From contig BFEA01000173.1 in assembly GCA_003427395.1 (NCBI GenBank), positions 1,887,257 to 1,936,648 of the forward strand: DNA of 49,392 bases, read 5' to 3'. The position numbers and the translations under genes were made by a program. The stretch is from Chara braunii (lineage: Eukaryota > Streptophyta > Charophyceae > Charales > Characeae). Positions 28,809 through 39,864 of the stretch are shown in pieces; positions within the stretch are counted from its first letter, which is position 1; each line of letters begins with the position of its first letter. The notes beneath the pieces are model-generated. The model had not been told where the DNA came from and did no database searches. It was given only the letters and a program-made list of their open reading frames with translations.

Positions 28809-31137
28809 ATGGATGCGGAGGATCCATTCTCCGACGGAGACCCTCCAGCAGAGAACTGGAGTGAACCTATCTCCGAAGAGGAGGAGACAAGAATCAGGAA
28901 ACTACTACAAAAATGCTACTCACAAGGCAACATCCCGGATGTTAGCCGGTATGTAAGAACCAGAGTCATCAATGGTGTCATTACCGGGATTCCCAGTGAC
29001 GAATTCAATCGAATCCAGATTCAATGGCTGAAAGAGCATACAGTAGTGTATGCCTTTCAGGGTCCGGCTAAATTTCTGAGCAGTTCAGAGAAACTGCTTC
29101 TGATTCATAACCTGGAAGGGGGAAAACTTTCCCCCCAACAGCTTGCGTTAGGACGGGGCACTACTCATGTTGAGGGCCAACACATGGTCACATACATAGC
29201 ATGTTCCAAGGAGATCAGAGACGTCTTGATCAAAAAGGATATAGAAAAATTCAAACTGAAATCCAAGTGGTACAAAGTGCTAGTAAGATTCTGGTTGCCC
29301 AAGAATGAGTGGATTGAACTGAGGGATAAGGAGAAAAAAGAGAATTATTGGGTTATGGCAATTAGAGTCCCTGTGGGAGCGTACTCCACTTTACGCACCA
29401 TGGTTGGTCAGTCCATTGGAGAGATTATCAAAGATTTTGATCCTATCTACGACGAAGACAATCCTCATTTGGTTAATATAAAATTTGGATTGAATTCGAC
29501 AGATAAGGTGAACTTAAATCCCCAAATACAGATTATTCTGGGGCTGGACATTCTCACGGCTGATCTTGTCGACAACTTCACTCCATATTGTAGGGACTGT
29601 CGGTGGTACGGACATGATACTAAGGATTGCCTGCAATCCAAAGATTCATCCCGTAACAAAAAGGGACAGAATAGTATGCCTACAACCCAAATTCCAAAGG
29701 AACGGACGGTAATCGGGGCAAAGATGAACCTCTCCCCCCCCCCCCCTCCCCCTCCTTCTCCTCCCCCTCCTCCACCCCCACCTGCATCAGACAAACCATC
29801 CACGCCCCCTCTAGGGCAAGGACAACCTGATCCCAGCGTTGCCGAGGGCAATGGACCAGGTGCAAGCGGTGCTATGGGCACAACTCCACTGCAGGATACC
29901 CGCTCATCATTACATGAGCAATATGTGCCGAACCAAGGAACAAGGAACCTTCCCTTACCTGCAAGTATGGGAAATGAGGGCAACAACAATTCTATCCCAA
30001 TCAGCGGATCCTGCGCATGTTACAGCTGGTTTTTTATCAAGAACTCCAGACAACGGGATTCCGAAAGAAGGAAGAAGTAGAGGATCTGGTTCTGTCCCTT
30101 CATCCCCGCTACATTTTGTAAGTCCACTTGCCAGTCTGGCACAAGGAAGAGGCAAGAGATCGAATCCGGATGCATTCAAGGTTACGAGCAGGGGTCGTGC
30201 ATCCCCTCTCATGGGAAAAAACAGAGGTCTTTCTATCTCTGTCAACCGGGTCCAAGGGATTGGGGCAGAAACAGTTGAAGGAACCCTTCTGGTTTCCCCG
30301 ACAAAGTACGCTAGGGCTGACTACGATATTCCCGATGGAAACGCTAGTCAGTCCGCTCATGAGGAGGATTTGACAGTAGGCCCTCGAGGTCATACAGGAC
30401 GAGTCTCGCAGATGGTGTCCTCGTTTGAAGCTACCACGTTGCGAGAGGAAGTTTCTCTCCAAGATGGAATTGGGTCCCTTGATCCTAATGGATCACAAAA
30501 CACAGTTTCAACGAGGAATAAAGGGATGGAAACCATCCCACAGGATCTCATCCAGAAAGGCACACCAGTCCAATTCTTATCATGCCCTATTATTTTCAGG
30601 GACAATCCGGGTGAGGCACAGTGGTTGTTAGTCCCACAGGCCCAAGGCCCCCTCCTCCTTCCACTCTGGAAATCCGATCAGCAACTGACTCTCTCTTCGA
30701 TTCTTACCTTGGCTAAGAATCTTGTGAACTCTCGGTACGAAGTGAGAACAATACAAGGATATGGCACATTTCGATCTGATATCCAAAAAGGGTCATCAGG
30801 TCAAATGTACATAGTGGTCTCAACATTGATAAATGCTCGTCCTACACAAGGCATGGATGCCAGAATCGCGGACGCTGGCTTTATTTGGGTCCCGACTCAA
30901 TGGCTCAGAACTGTTGCCAAGTCAGATCTTTCCCTGCTTGAAATTTTGGATGGTATTAGCGCAGAGTGCCTTATGAGCATTAATGCGCAGATCCCGAAAC
31001 AATTCAACCTGGGTTCGAAGAAGTTCAAGGAACTAATTAAGTTACCATGGGGTACCGTCCATGATACGAACGCCGCATCTGTTTCTTCTCACCCTATCCA
31101 AACAGGGGGTTCCCAAGGAGTGAACAATGAAAAATAA
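28809..31137 (+). pseudogene. LINE ORF1 protein (frameshifted)
   Basis: ORF1 proteins bind element RNA and form the ribonucleoprotein. The ATG at 28809 (MDAEDPFSDGDPP) is preferred over upstream non-ATG starts. An N-terminal domain of about 220 residues is followed by a zinc knuckle, CRDCRWYGHDTKDC (CX2CX4HX4C, 29589-29630). Then comes a polyproline tract encoded by a C-run (about 29733-29795). This frame stops at 30078-30080. The protein continues in the next frame (overlap from 29839) to TAA 31135-31137, pointing to one indel near 30000. The second half carries an extra folded-looking region (SCPIIFRDNPGEAQWLLVPQ .. DARIADAGFIWVPTQWL) that I do not recognise. ORF2 overlaps its end by 11 bases. 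Confidence 0.8.
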
Positions 31138-34100
31138 CAGAATCAGACTGTTATGATGGAATGTCAGAGGCCTAGGAGATGGGAACGGGAAAAGAAAGAA
31201 GGCTAGGCTAAAGACATGGATCCATCAACACAAGGTGCAAGTCATCCTATTACAAGAAACCAAACTGAATCAGAAAAAGATCGAGGACATTCAAGGATGG
31301 TGGACAGGGGACCAATGGTGGTCCCCTGCGGATGGATCTAAGAATGGGACTGCTATTTTAGTACACAAAGACCTGAAATGCACATATGTGGACAATTGGA
31401 ATGATTCCTTTGGGAGATGGATCTGGGTGAAACTCTTGATTGAAGGGAAAATTTGGACATTTCTGTCTATCTACCTCCCCTCAGATCATAGCGAGAGATC
31501 CCTATTTATGGAAGTACAGGACTATCTTATTCCGGATTTGCCTAATCTGGTCATAGGCGGAGACTGAAATATAGCAATTGATCCAGAAATGGACTCCTCC
31601 TCACAGAAAAGGAATGGTGCAGAAAGTAGAAGATTGCAAGGTTTCCTGTGTGATCACAGCCTAATAGACGTGTTCAGAAAAATGTACCCAGAGAAAATAG
31701 AGTACACATGGTCTGCTGCCTCCGGTCCACCTGTGAGCAAAAGACTTGACTACTGATTCACTACTGGACAGATCTGGGACAGAATATTAGCTTGTGAAAT
31801 ACACTTCGATCCGATGTCCGATCATCAGCCCTTGACAATTGATATTAGTGTGGCCAAACCAATTGTCATAAAAAAAAATCTTTTCAGACTGAATTTGTGC
31901 GTACTAGAAGATGATGGGGTGGTTGAATGAATCAAGGAATTTTGGAAGGAGTGGAAACAAGAATTGGGCAATTTTTCTGAGGAGAGCGAGTGGTACGACA
32001 GAGGCATCCAGCAAACATCATGCTGGCTTAGCACTTTCTCCTTCATTCTAGCCAAAGACAGACTAAAGAAGGAAGGAGATTTCAGAAAGAAGATTGCAGT
32101 TGCAGAAATCCATATTGCACGCAATGACGATTCTCAGTGCTATTGGATAGAGAGGAAACAAAGAGTTTACAGGGAATGGGAGAATTTTCAAATCCAGCGT
32201 GAAGAACAGTGGACCAAGTACTCTTCAGTTTCCAAGATTGTTAAGAACGACCGTATGTGCAAAGATTTCATTGCCAAGGCTTCCTCTAAAGGGACACAAT
32301 GTACAATGAGAGAGATGAGACACCCCTTTGATCCGGATGAACCTACTGCTAGAGACACTGAGAGTATCTGCAGGTATGTTCGTTCTTTCTACTCTCATCT
32401 CCTCAGAAGGATCCTTCAAGTCCCCTTGTGGAACAAGAGAAGGAACCCATGCTTTGGCAGGGGATTACCCCCCTGATCCCAGAAAACATCAGAACAGAGC
32501 TAGACAAAAAAAATTCATTAGAGGAACTCTCTGGTGCGCTGTACAACATGACTCTGGGCAAATGCCCCGGTCCTGATGGTCTCCCTACGAAATTTTTCAG
32601 AAAGTTCTGGCATACTTACGAGACATCTTCAACAAAGTGTTGCAGGGACAAAAACTTGGTAGAGGGATGATGGAAGGGGCGATATCCTTGCTCTATAAGA
32701 AAAATGATAAAACGGATATCCGAAACTGGCGACTCATCACCCTTCTAAACACTTCTGGAAAGATCCTAGCAAGAACCTTGGCAAGGAGAATCACAACAAT
32801 TACTCCTCAGCTGGTGCACCTAGACTAGTTCGGATTTTTTCATGGTAGACAAATTCTAGACAATGTGGTTACCATGATGCAGTCCATCGAAATCATTAAG
32901 ACACGGGAATCTGATGAGATTATCCTACTTATTGATTTTGAAAAAAAATACGATAGAGTCAATTGGAAATTTGTACTGGAAGTTCTCAATAGAAAGGGAT
33001 TTGGCCCAAAATATTGTCTTGGGTTCAAATGTTGTATCTCGATTCCCAGGCTTCGGTAATTGTAAATGGAATGAAGTATGAACCCTTCACTCTATCTAGG
33101 TCTCTGAGGCAAGGGTGCCCGCTGACACCCTTACTGTATGTGATTCAACAAGAGGTTCTGATGGAAATGATCAGAAACCACGATGAGATCGTTAGACTGA
33201 AGATCTCTCCCGGGTTAGAGCTCCGCGCCTCAGCCCTAGCTGATGATCTTTCAGTAATTTCCCAGAACTTTCTTTCCTCCCTGACAGGAGTAGCAGAATG
33301 CCTGTCTTTTTGAAAAGGCATCTTAAGCCACGGTAAGTTGGAACAAGTCTGTGATCCTATCCAGAGACCAAGCTCCCTTGACATTGGACCTTTGAATGGT
33401 CAGAAAGGACTGTGGTTCCTCTGAGAGGTTCCCTGAAGTTGAGATCTCATTCTCGGCTCATCAGAATAGACAAAACTCCCTACTGGAGGAGAAAGTACTG
33501 AATAGACTGGGGGTTTGGTCTAAATTTTGGTCCATTTCCCTTTTTGGTAGAGCTATGGTTTTGAATGCAGTGGTGTCCTCCACTCTATGGTATGGACTCA
33601 CTGTCAAAGCCTTAGCTCCAAGCTCTGCAAAGCGTATCAAGAAGGTTTCCACCAACTACTTATGGAAAGGCACGGTTGAATGCGGTAATGCACTTCCAAA
33701 GGTAGCCTGGTGGAAAATCACACAGAAAAAGAATGATGGTGGCCTCGGCGTCTAGGACCTGATAATGCAGAATCAAGCCTTACTGTGTAATGGGTAATTA
33801 AAAGTATACTGTGTCAGGAAAATCTTCCATGGATGCAGCTGGCCGAACATATTCTCGCTGAGGAGTGCGGTCTGTCGAACCCGGAACATGTCTGGTTCTG
33901 CTTTCTTTTCAAACCGTTCTTAGCAAAGAGGATACAAAGTGAATTCTGGAAGACAGTCATTCAGGCCTGAAAGACTATCTTCCCCTCCTTGATCTGCCAT
34001 CCCAAAACGAGGGATGAGATCTTGGTACAACCACTCTTTGAAAATCTGGCCATAAGAGGCCCGGACGGGGGATCTCTCAAGATCACATTCAGCAGCGGTG

Positions 34101-35324
34101 GTTTCGGTATGAAATGGATCCAAAAAGGAATCTTTCAAATCAAACATATCTGGGACACAGAGAGAATGGATTGGAAGGAAGTAAGTGTTCTCGCCGACAT
34201 TTTGGGCAACCCAAGTCATGTCCATACTTGTCTTATCTTGATTCGCAACGCAGTCCCTCATCATTGGTACGGACTGTTGAGAAGCTCACACTGGCCCGTT
34301 GGCACTTGGACCACGGAGAAAGTAGACCCACAAAAATATTGGAGGATAGAAGAGGTGTTGGACGAAGACACAGTCTTGGGCTCGGAATGGGAAGTCAAGA
34401 AAAAAGTGTTGACAAAGAAGGAAACAGATTTGGCAGTACTTAACTCTCGTTCCCTTTCCCAGATCAAAATCAAACAGTCAACCCAAAAGACCAAAGTAGG
34501 GGATAAGATCATCTTCTCCCCTATTTTAGGATGCTTACCTTTGGTGGACGCCAAGGTTGATCCACTCTCCTTTGGGTGGGTAAACACCTCAGAAAAACTA
34601 TCCACAATAGCCATCTCAGACTATTCACCCTCTCCGGGATATAGACTGAGGACGAGAGCTAATGAACTCTATGTCTCTGTTAAAGGATCGTGGGACAAAG
34701 CACAACTATAGCAAGATCTGCCTCGATGCAACATTGATTGGGCCAAGACTTTTGGGAAGCAAATCAAAAAGTACCAAGCTGTCAAACACGCCAGTCTCGA
34801 ATGGCTCATCACCCATCAGAGTATCCCCACAGACAAGTGGTGTGTGTCCAGTAGAATGGAGGTTAGCCTCTTTTGTGCCACCTGTTCAAATCAACAGCTC
34901 GAGGACCAAGCACACATCTGGTGGGAATGTGAAATGGCCCAGAAATTTTGGGCCTGGAACGAACATGCAATGGTCTAAAAGACTTATATTGGGAGGAGTG
35001 GACTTATCCCTTCCCCAAGTAATCCGAACCTTCAGAATCCTTGGCCTGTGGTGTCTGTGGAAAGAACGCAACAGGGTCAGGTTCAACGATTCCACCCCTT
35101 CTTTGGACAGAGTGAAGGCTGAATTCAAAGAAGGAGTAATTCATATCATCCTGGCGGACTGGCGGAAAGTTTGCAAGGGCAAGCTCAGTAAGGATCAACG
35201 TCGACAAGTCTTCGGCAAAATTTGGAACAAGGAATACTGTTGGGCAATCCCAGATCAGAAAGGCAGACTGATTTTTTCTAGGTTGTTGGAAGCAAGAAGA
35301 TCCTGGGCCATTGAGCCCGACTGA
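31127..35324 (+). pseudogene. LINE ORF2: endonuclease-reverse transcriptase
   Basis: ORF2 nicks the target DNA and reverse-transcribes element RNA. The ATG at 31127 overlaps the ORF1 stop. AP-endonuclease motifs are WNVRGLG, ILLQETKL, GGD(*)N near 31559 and MSDHQPL near 31819. RT motifs include GKCPGPDGLP, NWRLITLLNT, LIDFEKKYDRVNW, LRQGCPLTPLLYV and ALADDLSVI (Asp-Asp at 33242-33247). The C-terminal zinc finger (CATC..HIWWEC, 34874-34930) and LWCLWKERNRVRF near 35059 are typical of plant L1 elements. In-frame TGA at about 31154, 31565, 31756 and 31928, TAG near 32827, and several frameshifts (near 32420, 32640, 33040 and 34700) inactivate it. Confidence 0.9.
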
Positions 35325-35613
35325 TTTATTTTCCAGTGCTGTTTTGTATATACTGTAAATAGAAGATGTACAGTCCTTTCTGTTCCTTTCTCAATTAGAT
35401 TAGTTTAAGATAGGACTGGTTCGCCAGTTAGTGCAGTGCTATGCCTGCACTCATTTGGACTCGATTATTTCAGTGTTTACCACTGGTTAAGAGATAAGGG
35501 ACGCTGGACCCGTTTTCCAGCAACAGTTTTGACCGGGTATAATTGTGAGGTCCCCGACCTCTTCCAATGACATTTTGATAAATATAAAGTTATATTTAAA
35601 ATAAAAAATAAAA

Positions 35614-35629
35614 AATATTGGGCAGCGGA
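35614..35629 (+). repeat. LINE target-site duplication, 3' copy
   Basis: AATATTGGGCAGCGGA directly follows the A-rich tail and is identical to 27336-27351. Confidence 0.92.
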
Positions 35630-36651
35630 AAGGGAACGGAGAGTGTGCTACAGTTGTGTAAGTTGTTCATGGTACTAGTGTCGTAGTGGTATGAAGGCTG
35701 ATATGGGGCCTCGCTCCACTATCCTAGACTCCCGAAGTTTCGAGAGTGAAGGGGCTGATCCGACTTCTCTTCTTTTTGGGGAGAACCAAAAAGAACCCCT
35801 TTGGGCGGGCCCGCCTCAGAAAAATGATTTCAGATCCCACTTGGCGGACAATAGCAAGACTTTTACTATTTTGGCGGCCGCCCAAGGGGAAAGGAACGTG
35901 CTGTCAAACAGAGGACAGGACCACGTAGCCCACCGGATATTGAAAAAAAAATAAAAGATGCCGGCCTTCTTTTTAGGAGCAGGGACGACCATCCTCCTCT
36001 TTTGGTTTTTGGTAGAACTACTACAGCGTGAGTCGCAGACAAACTGCCACATAGATATTTATTTCCGCCACATGGATATTTGTTTCCACTCCCCTCTGAG
36101 ACCTACGGGAAGACCTGAGAAAGAGGGAAGAAGTGGGATTCAGGAAAATGCCACTTCGTTTTTTTTTTTTTTGGAAATGAAAACAGAACGGACGTGAAAC
36201 AGGGGGACCGGTAGCTCTCCGATGAAGCTCTGCGCTACCAGGCGTACTCGCTGTCCGGAGACGGCAGCGCTCTGCGTTGGCAGCGAGGTGTGGCATTCGG
36301 GGTGTGGGGGGGAACGATGTCTTCTTCGTCCATTCCTAGGTTCGGCCCTCGCCCTCAACTCCGACAAGGGTCTGTGTCTCCCTGTGGAATACCAGGGAGC
36401 AGGGCGATTCGGGTTCCTCCTACAACAAAGAATCTACAAGATTCAAGTAATGAAACTCGTGGCAGTGTGAACACGACGAAGGGAGAGAGAGTCTAGTACG
36501 AGACCGCGGGCACATCCAACAGTGGCACCTATGGAGGCAGTGGGTGGGCAGCCGGTGGTGATGGGATTCGTGTTGGGAGGAGCACATGAGAACTACTGTT
36601 GACTATCTCGGCTGGGAGCATGAAAGACCCGAAGCTCGATGGGCAGCGGTG
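35630..36651. other. Pre-insertion flanking DNA, no gene recognised
   Basis: This DNA was contiguous with sequence left of 27336 before the LINE inserted. A family B-like word (GGCCTCGCTCCACTATCC then TTTCGAGAGTG) lies at about 35706-35750. A 21-base direct repeat, GCCACAT(A/G)GATATTT(A/G)TTTCC, occurs twice in tandem at about 36047-36088. No open frame has a recognisable domain. Confidence 0.45.
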
Positions 36652-37225
36652 TGTGACGCGCCAAGATGGGGTGTGCCAAGGATTTTTGGAAAATTGAGTG
36701 TGTGGACACAGACGAAACTGAAATCCCCCGTGTTGGTCTGATGAAGCGAGAGATCTGGCTGGTTTCGGCGCAGGCTTGGAGTAGGCGCGCGCTGGATTCG
36801 TGACATGGGGAAGTTTGAATTCAATCCAGGAAGTACTGTCGGACTTCCCACCGTGCCACGGCCTTGCGTTTGGAGTGAAACGGAGCGGGCACGTATTTAG
36901 TGTCCCGCTTTCGCACTAGCTCCCGACGCCGTACGCTACACAATTCTGAATCCGACGTGGACAGCCTTAATCGAGCGGCCCTTTCCTTGTGCTCATCCTC
37001 ATTCCGTGTTCGGTAGTGGAACCCCTTCGATTGCTACTGATCGAGTCGTTGGCAGTCACTACACAAGATGTTAGGCCAATGGGGCGCTACTGCCGACCAC
37101 GGGATGACGATCAACTCGTTGAATGGTAATAACAACGAGTACGGTGGAAAATGCGTGTCAACGATGACAAACCCAGCGTCGACAAACCCAGAACACCGAT
37201 TTTCGGGAGGGAAGTAATAGTGTCC
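36652..37225 (-). mobile_element. Inverted LTR fragment related to Element 1
   Basis: Read on the minus strand, this is the downstream end of an Element 1-type LTR. It holds the LTR ORF, then CACTCAATTTTCCAAAAATC, CTTGGCACACCCC and a GCGCGTCACA terminus. Compared with Element 1 it lacks about 60 bases just before the terminus. Its other part is cut off exactly where the Element 2 LTR starts (37226), so Element 2 probably inserted into it. The remaining half should lie beyond the right edge of the window. Confidence 0.75.
36821..37224 (-). pseudogene. LTR ORF, downstream segment (inverted, divergent copy)
   Basis: The minus strand encodes YYFPPENRCSGFVDAGFVIV, DTHFPPYSLLLPFNELIVIP, WSAVAPHWPN, STSDSELCSVRRRELV and RWEVRQYFLD before TGA. 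One TGA occurs after RLDQ. In a 33-codon stretch (from VIVDTHF to HWPN) I count 11 synonymous codon differences and 4 amino-acid differences from the 3' LTR copy of Element 1. That pattern suggests past selection on the protein. It is cut at 37225 by Element 2. Confidence 0.65.
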
Positions 37226-37904
37226 TGTGACGAACCACTTTCTGTAGCACGTGACTTTCTGCGCGATTGCAACAAGGGGCCCTAAGATGGGAAGGTTGGG
37301 CCAACTACGGGAGATTGGGATGGATGGAAAATTGCATCAGCACCCTCGCTTCTTCGTCTTTTGCATCGATTGTTTTCGGATGGCCGAGTTCAGAGTTGGG
37401 TGTGTCCCGGGATGGGCGATTGATTGGTCGGGTGGATGGCTGACGCGCCGCCAAGCATGCGATTACTAAATGTTGACGTCGTTCTTTTGTTTCAGTTTCC
37501 GAACTTTTTAGGCGCGGACATCGCGCGGGCATTTGCTTCGTTCCTTTTGAATTTCTTTTTGAATCCTTCTTCGCATTTTGTCGCGCGACGCCTTTTGCTT
37601 ACGCGCTTCTTTATGTGGCTGCAACGAAATTCTGATTAGTCGGCGCCTTTAATCGGGTGTGTAACTGTAATTTGGGGCTGGCGCCATTTTAACTGTATCT
37701 TTCTTCTTGTGCTTCGTCTTTCCCGCCCTTCTTCTCTTTCTTTTGCTGCGTTTTTGGTAGCCACGGTCTGCATGATCGGATCGATGCGTGGAGAGCGGCT
37801 ACGTCCCCTATGCCGCGGCCCGGTCATATAGAACGTAGGCGCTCCCTCTCTAATCTACCTTCTAAGTCCTTGTAATTCTGTGTTCTTCACGCATGCATGC
37901 ACAC

Positions 37905-37911
37905 TATAAAT
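37905..37911 (+). promoter_or_regulatory. TATA box, Element 2 5' LTR
   Basis: TATAAAT in GCACACTATAAATTCTGGC is conserved in the 3' LTR at 48869 and in Element 1. A second TATATAAATTTTGAC at about 38251 (and 49211) is also conserved and could be an alternative promoter. Confidence 0.7.
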
Positions 37912-38454
37912 TCTGGCTGCGCGATTCGTTAACTCTGTTAACCAGCTGTTGGAAGCTCGGGGTTCCGCGATCAGAGAGGGTCGGCACATGAGCGAAGTAA
38001 GAGGTGAGTAGAGCAAGAGTCGGGCGACCCGACGAGCTGGTGCCAAACGCGCGGGGTTGACGCGGGCCACGACGGACTGTGGGCGCGGGCGAACCTGACG
38101 GGTGTGGGAGGACTAATTGGGGTGACGGCTTCGTGGGTTGGTGTGCGACGATGGATTGTCCACATCGGAGAAGGAGAGAGAGGAAGGGAGAGTTGAGGTT
38201 GATGGACACGATTTGTTGTTTCTTTTATCTTTTCTCCCCCCTGTCTCGTGTATATAAATTTTGACTTCGGCTCCGGGTGACTTGCCCGCTTATGTTTTTC
38301 GGAATCTGGACTTGGGTTTGTGCTCACACTTGTCTTTGCGATTTCCACCTCGGATGCAGTGTGTGTGTTGCTGAACGAATGGATGTATGGACGCCATGTT
38401 TGGTTGTTTGTCTTTCTACCGGATCCTTGCCCTTGCCTTTGTTTACTGCCTTTG

Positions 38455-39094
38455 NNNNNNNNNNNNNNNNNNNNNNNNNNNNNNNNNNNNNNNNNNNNNN
38501 NNNNNNNNNNNNNNNNNNNNNNNNNNNNNNNNNNNNNNNNNNNNNNNNNNNNNNNNNNNNNNNNNNNNNNNNNNNNNNNNNNNNNNNNNNNNNNNNNNNN
38601 NNNNNNNNNNNNNNNNNNNNNNNNNNNNNNNNNNNNNNNNNNNNNNNNNNNNNNNNNNNNNNNNNNNNNNNNNNNNNNNNNNNNNNNNNNNNNNNNNNNN
38701 NNNNNNNNNNNNNNNNNNNNNNNNNNNNNNNNNNNNNNNNNNNNNNNNNNNNNNNNNNNNNNNNNNNNNNNNNNNNNNNNNNNNNNNNNNNNNNNNNNNN
38801 NNNNNNNNNNNNNNNNNNNNNNNNNNNNNNNNNNNNNNNNNNNNNNNNNNNNNNNNNNNNNNNNNNNNNNNNNNNNNNNNNNNNNNNNNNNNNNNNNNNN
38901 NNNNNNNNNNNNNNNNNNNNNNNNNNNNNNNNNNNNNNNNNNNNNNNNNNNNNNNNNNNNNNNNNNNNNNNNNNNNNNNNNNNNNNNNNNNNNNNNNNNN
39001 NNNNNNNNNNNNNNNNNNNNNNNNNNNNNNNNNNNNNNNNNNNNNNNNNNNNNNNNNNNNNNNNNNNNNNNNNNNNNNNNNNNNNNNNNNNNNN
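38455..39094. other. Assembly gap (640 N)
   Basis: All bases are N. The left flank ends TTTACTGCCTTTG, the very words at which the window itself ends (49392). Long reading frames reported across this gap are meaningless. Confidence 1.
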
Positions 39095-39096
39095 TC

Positions 39097-39426
39097 ACCG
39101 AGAACCGACTGTGTCCTAGGGAGTTTCACTGCGCCACCACTAGCGACCCCCGGTGCTCTGATTTCCCCACTCAGGACCACACCCACTACTTCACCCACCC
39201 CGCCTTTGTCGACTTTGTCGTTCTCTCCACCAGTTTCCCTCCCTTCCGCCTCCTTCCGTATCACAAACTCAGCGTCGTCCCGTGGAAGGCCATAGCCCCC
39301 TACTGGCCCAGTACACCTTGCGGAAATTGCCGACGACGTGGCGATCCGAGAACCCCGGAAACCCGGAGGCCTAACCCAAACACGCGAGGACCGGCGCCAC
39401 GTGGTAACTTCCGACGGCCTGACTGA
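39097..39426 (+). CDS. LTR ORF, downstream segment (Element 2, 5'-incomplete)
   Basis: The open frame from the gap edge to TGA 39424 contains HYFTHPAFVDFVVLSTSFPP, LLPYHKLSVVPWKAIAPYWP and CGNC. These align with YYFPPETRCSGFVGAGFVII, NELIVIPWTAVAPHWP and CSDC of Element 1. The C-terminal half differs and is Pro/Arg-rich (TPETRRPNPNTRGPAP). Preservation across subfamilies whose LTR DNA is otherwise barely alignable argues for protein-level conservation. The N-terminus is hidden by the gap. Function is unknown. Confidence 0.6.
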   Translation, partial: TENRLCPREFHCATTSDPRCSDFPTQDHTHYFTHPAFVDFVVLSTSFPPFRLLPYHKLSVVPWKAIAPYWPSTPCGNCRRRGDPRTPETRRPNPNTRGPAPRGNFRRPD

Positions 39427-39711
39427 TGGGAACCCCACCTACCCCGAAGGGACCTTCCCACAAACCGCCGTCCCCGAAACCAATGGCTCGCCCGACCCTC
39501 AGTGACCCGAGCATGCCATCTGCCTTATGACCAGCGGCGGTCCGCCCTCTCCGCCAAATTGCACTCGTGCCCCCGAAGAACTATGCCAGAGAAGATCCTT
39601 GTTCTGACCTGGGACTCCACCCCCACTTTCCCAAAAATCCTTGGCACACCCGTTTTCGCACTTCCAGGCCCACATCCTACTCCGATCAGGAAGTCGCGCT
39701 GGGCATGAGGT

Positions 39712-39724
39712 TGGTATCGGAGCC
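39712..39724 (+). other. Primer-binding site, Element 2
   Basis: TGGTATCGGAGCC follows the LTR end directly and matches the Element 1 site and the initiator tRNA-Met type. Confidence 0.75.
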
Positions 39725-39864
39725 CGACACGTGGCCAGGTTATAGGATTAATAACACGCTAATTGGGCGATCTGGCTAACCGAGGGCGACCTCGACCCCG
39801 GAACGTGCATAGACGCGACCCCGTCATCACCTGAAGTAGATCGGCTAATCGACGGGCAACCAAC

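Larger units (their letters stand above)
27352..35613 (+). mobile_element. Near full-length L1-type LINE retrotransposon (decayed)
   Basis: The 8.26-kb element is flanked by perfect 16-bp target duplications and ends in an A-rich AAATAAAAAATAAAAA tail. It has a 1.45-kb 5' untranslated region with tandem monomers. ORF1 has a zinc knuckle and ORF2 has an AP-type endonuclease, reverse transcriptase and a C-terminal zinc finger. Intact target duplications and tail indicate insertion by target-primed reverse transcription. The perfect duplications suggest a moderate age, but ORF1 and ORF2 both carry frameshifts and ORF2 has several stops. Confidence 0.93.
37226..39711 (+). repeat. Element 2 5' LTR (with gap)
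   Basis: The start TGTGACGAACCACTTTC aligns with 48080 onward in the 3' LTR, largely identical up to 38454. Two indels are visible: about 115 bases present only in the 3' copy (about 48438-48552), and about 28 bases near 38272 present only here. A 640-N gap (38455-39094) hides the middle. It ends GGGCATGAGGT directly before the primer site. Confidence 0.87.

Noticed and set aside
31127-32420. UGA recoded as tryptophan in LINE ORF2 and in the LTR elements
   Set aside because: Several TGA codons sit at likely Trp positions, but TGG is also common in the same frames, TAA and TAG stops occur too, and other stops match CGA or CAA in sister copies. Decay by transitions explains all of it.
37971-39438. 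Very long open frames on both strands across 38455-39094
   Set aside because: They consist mostly of unknown residues translated from N bases.
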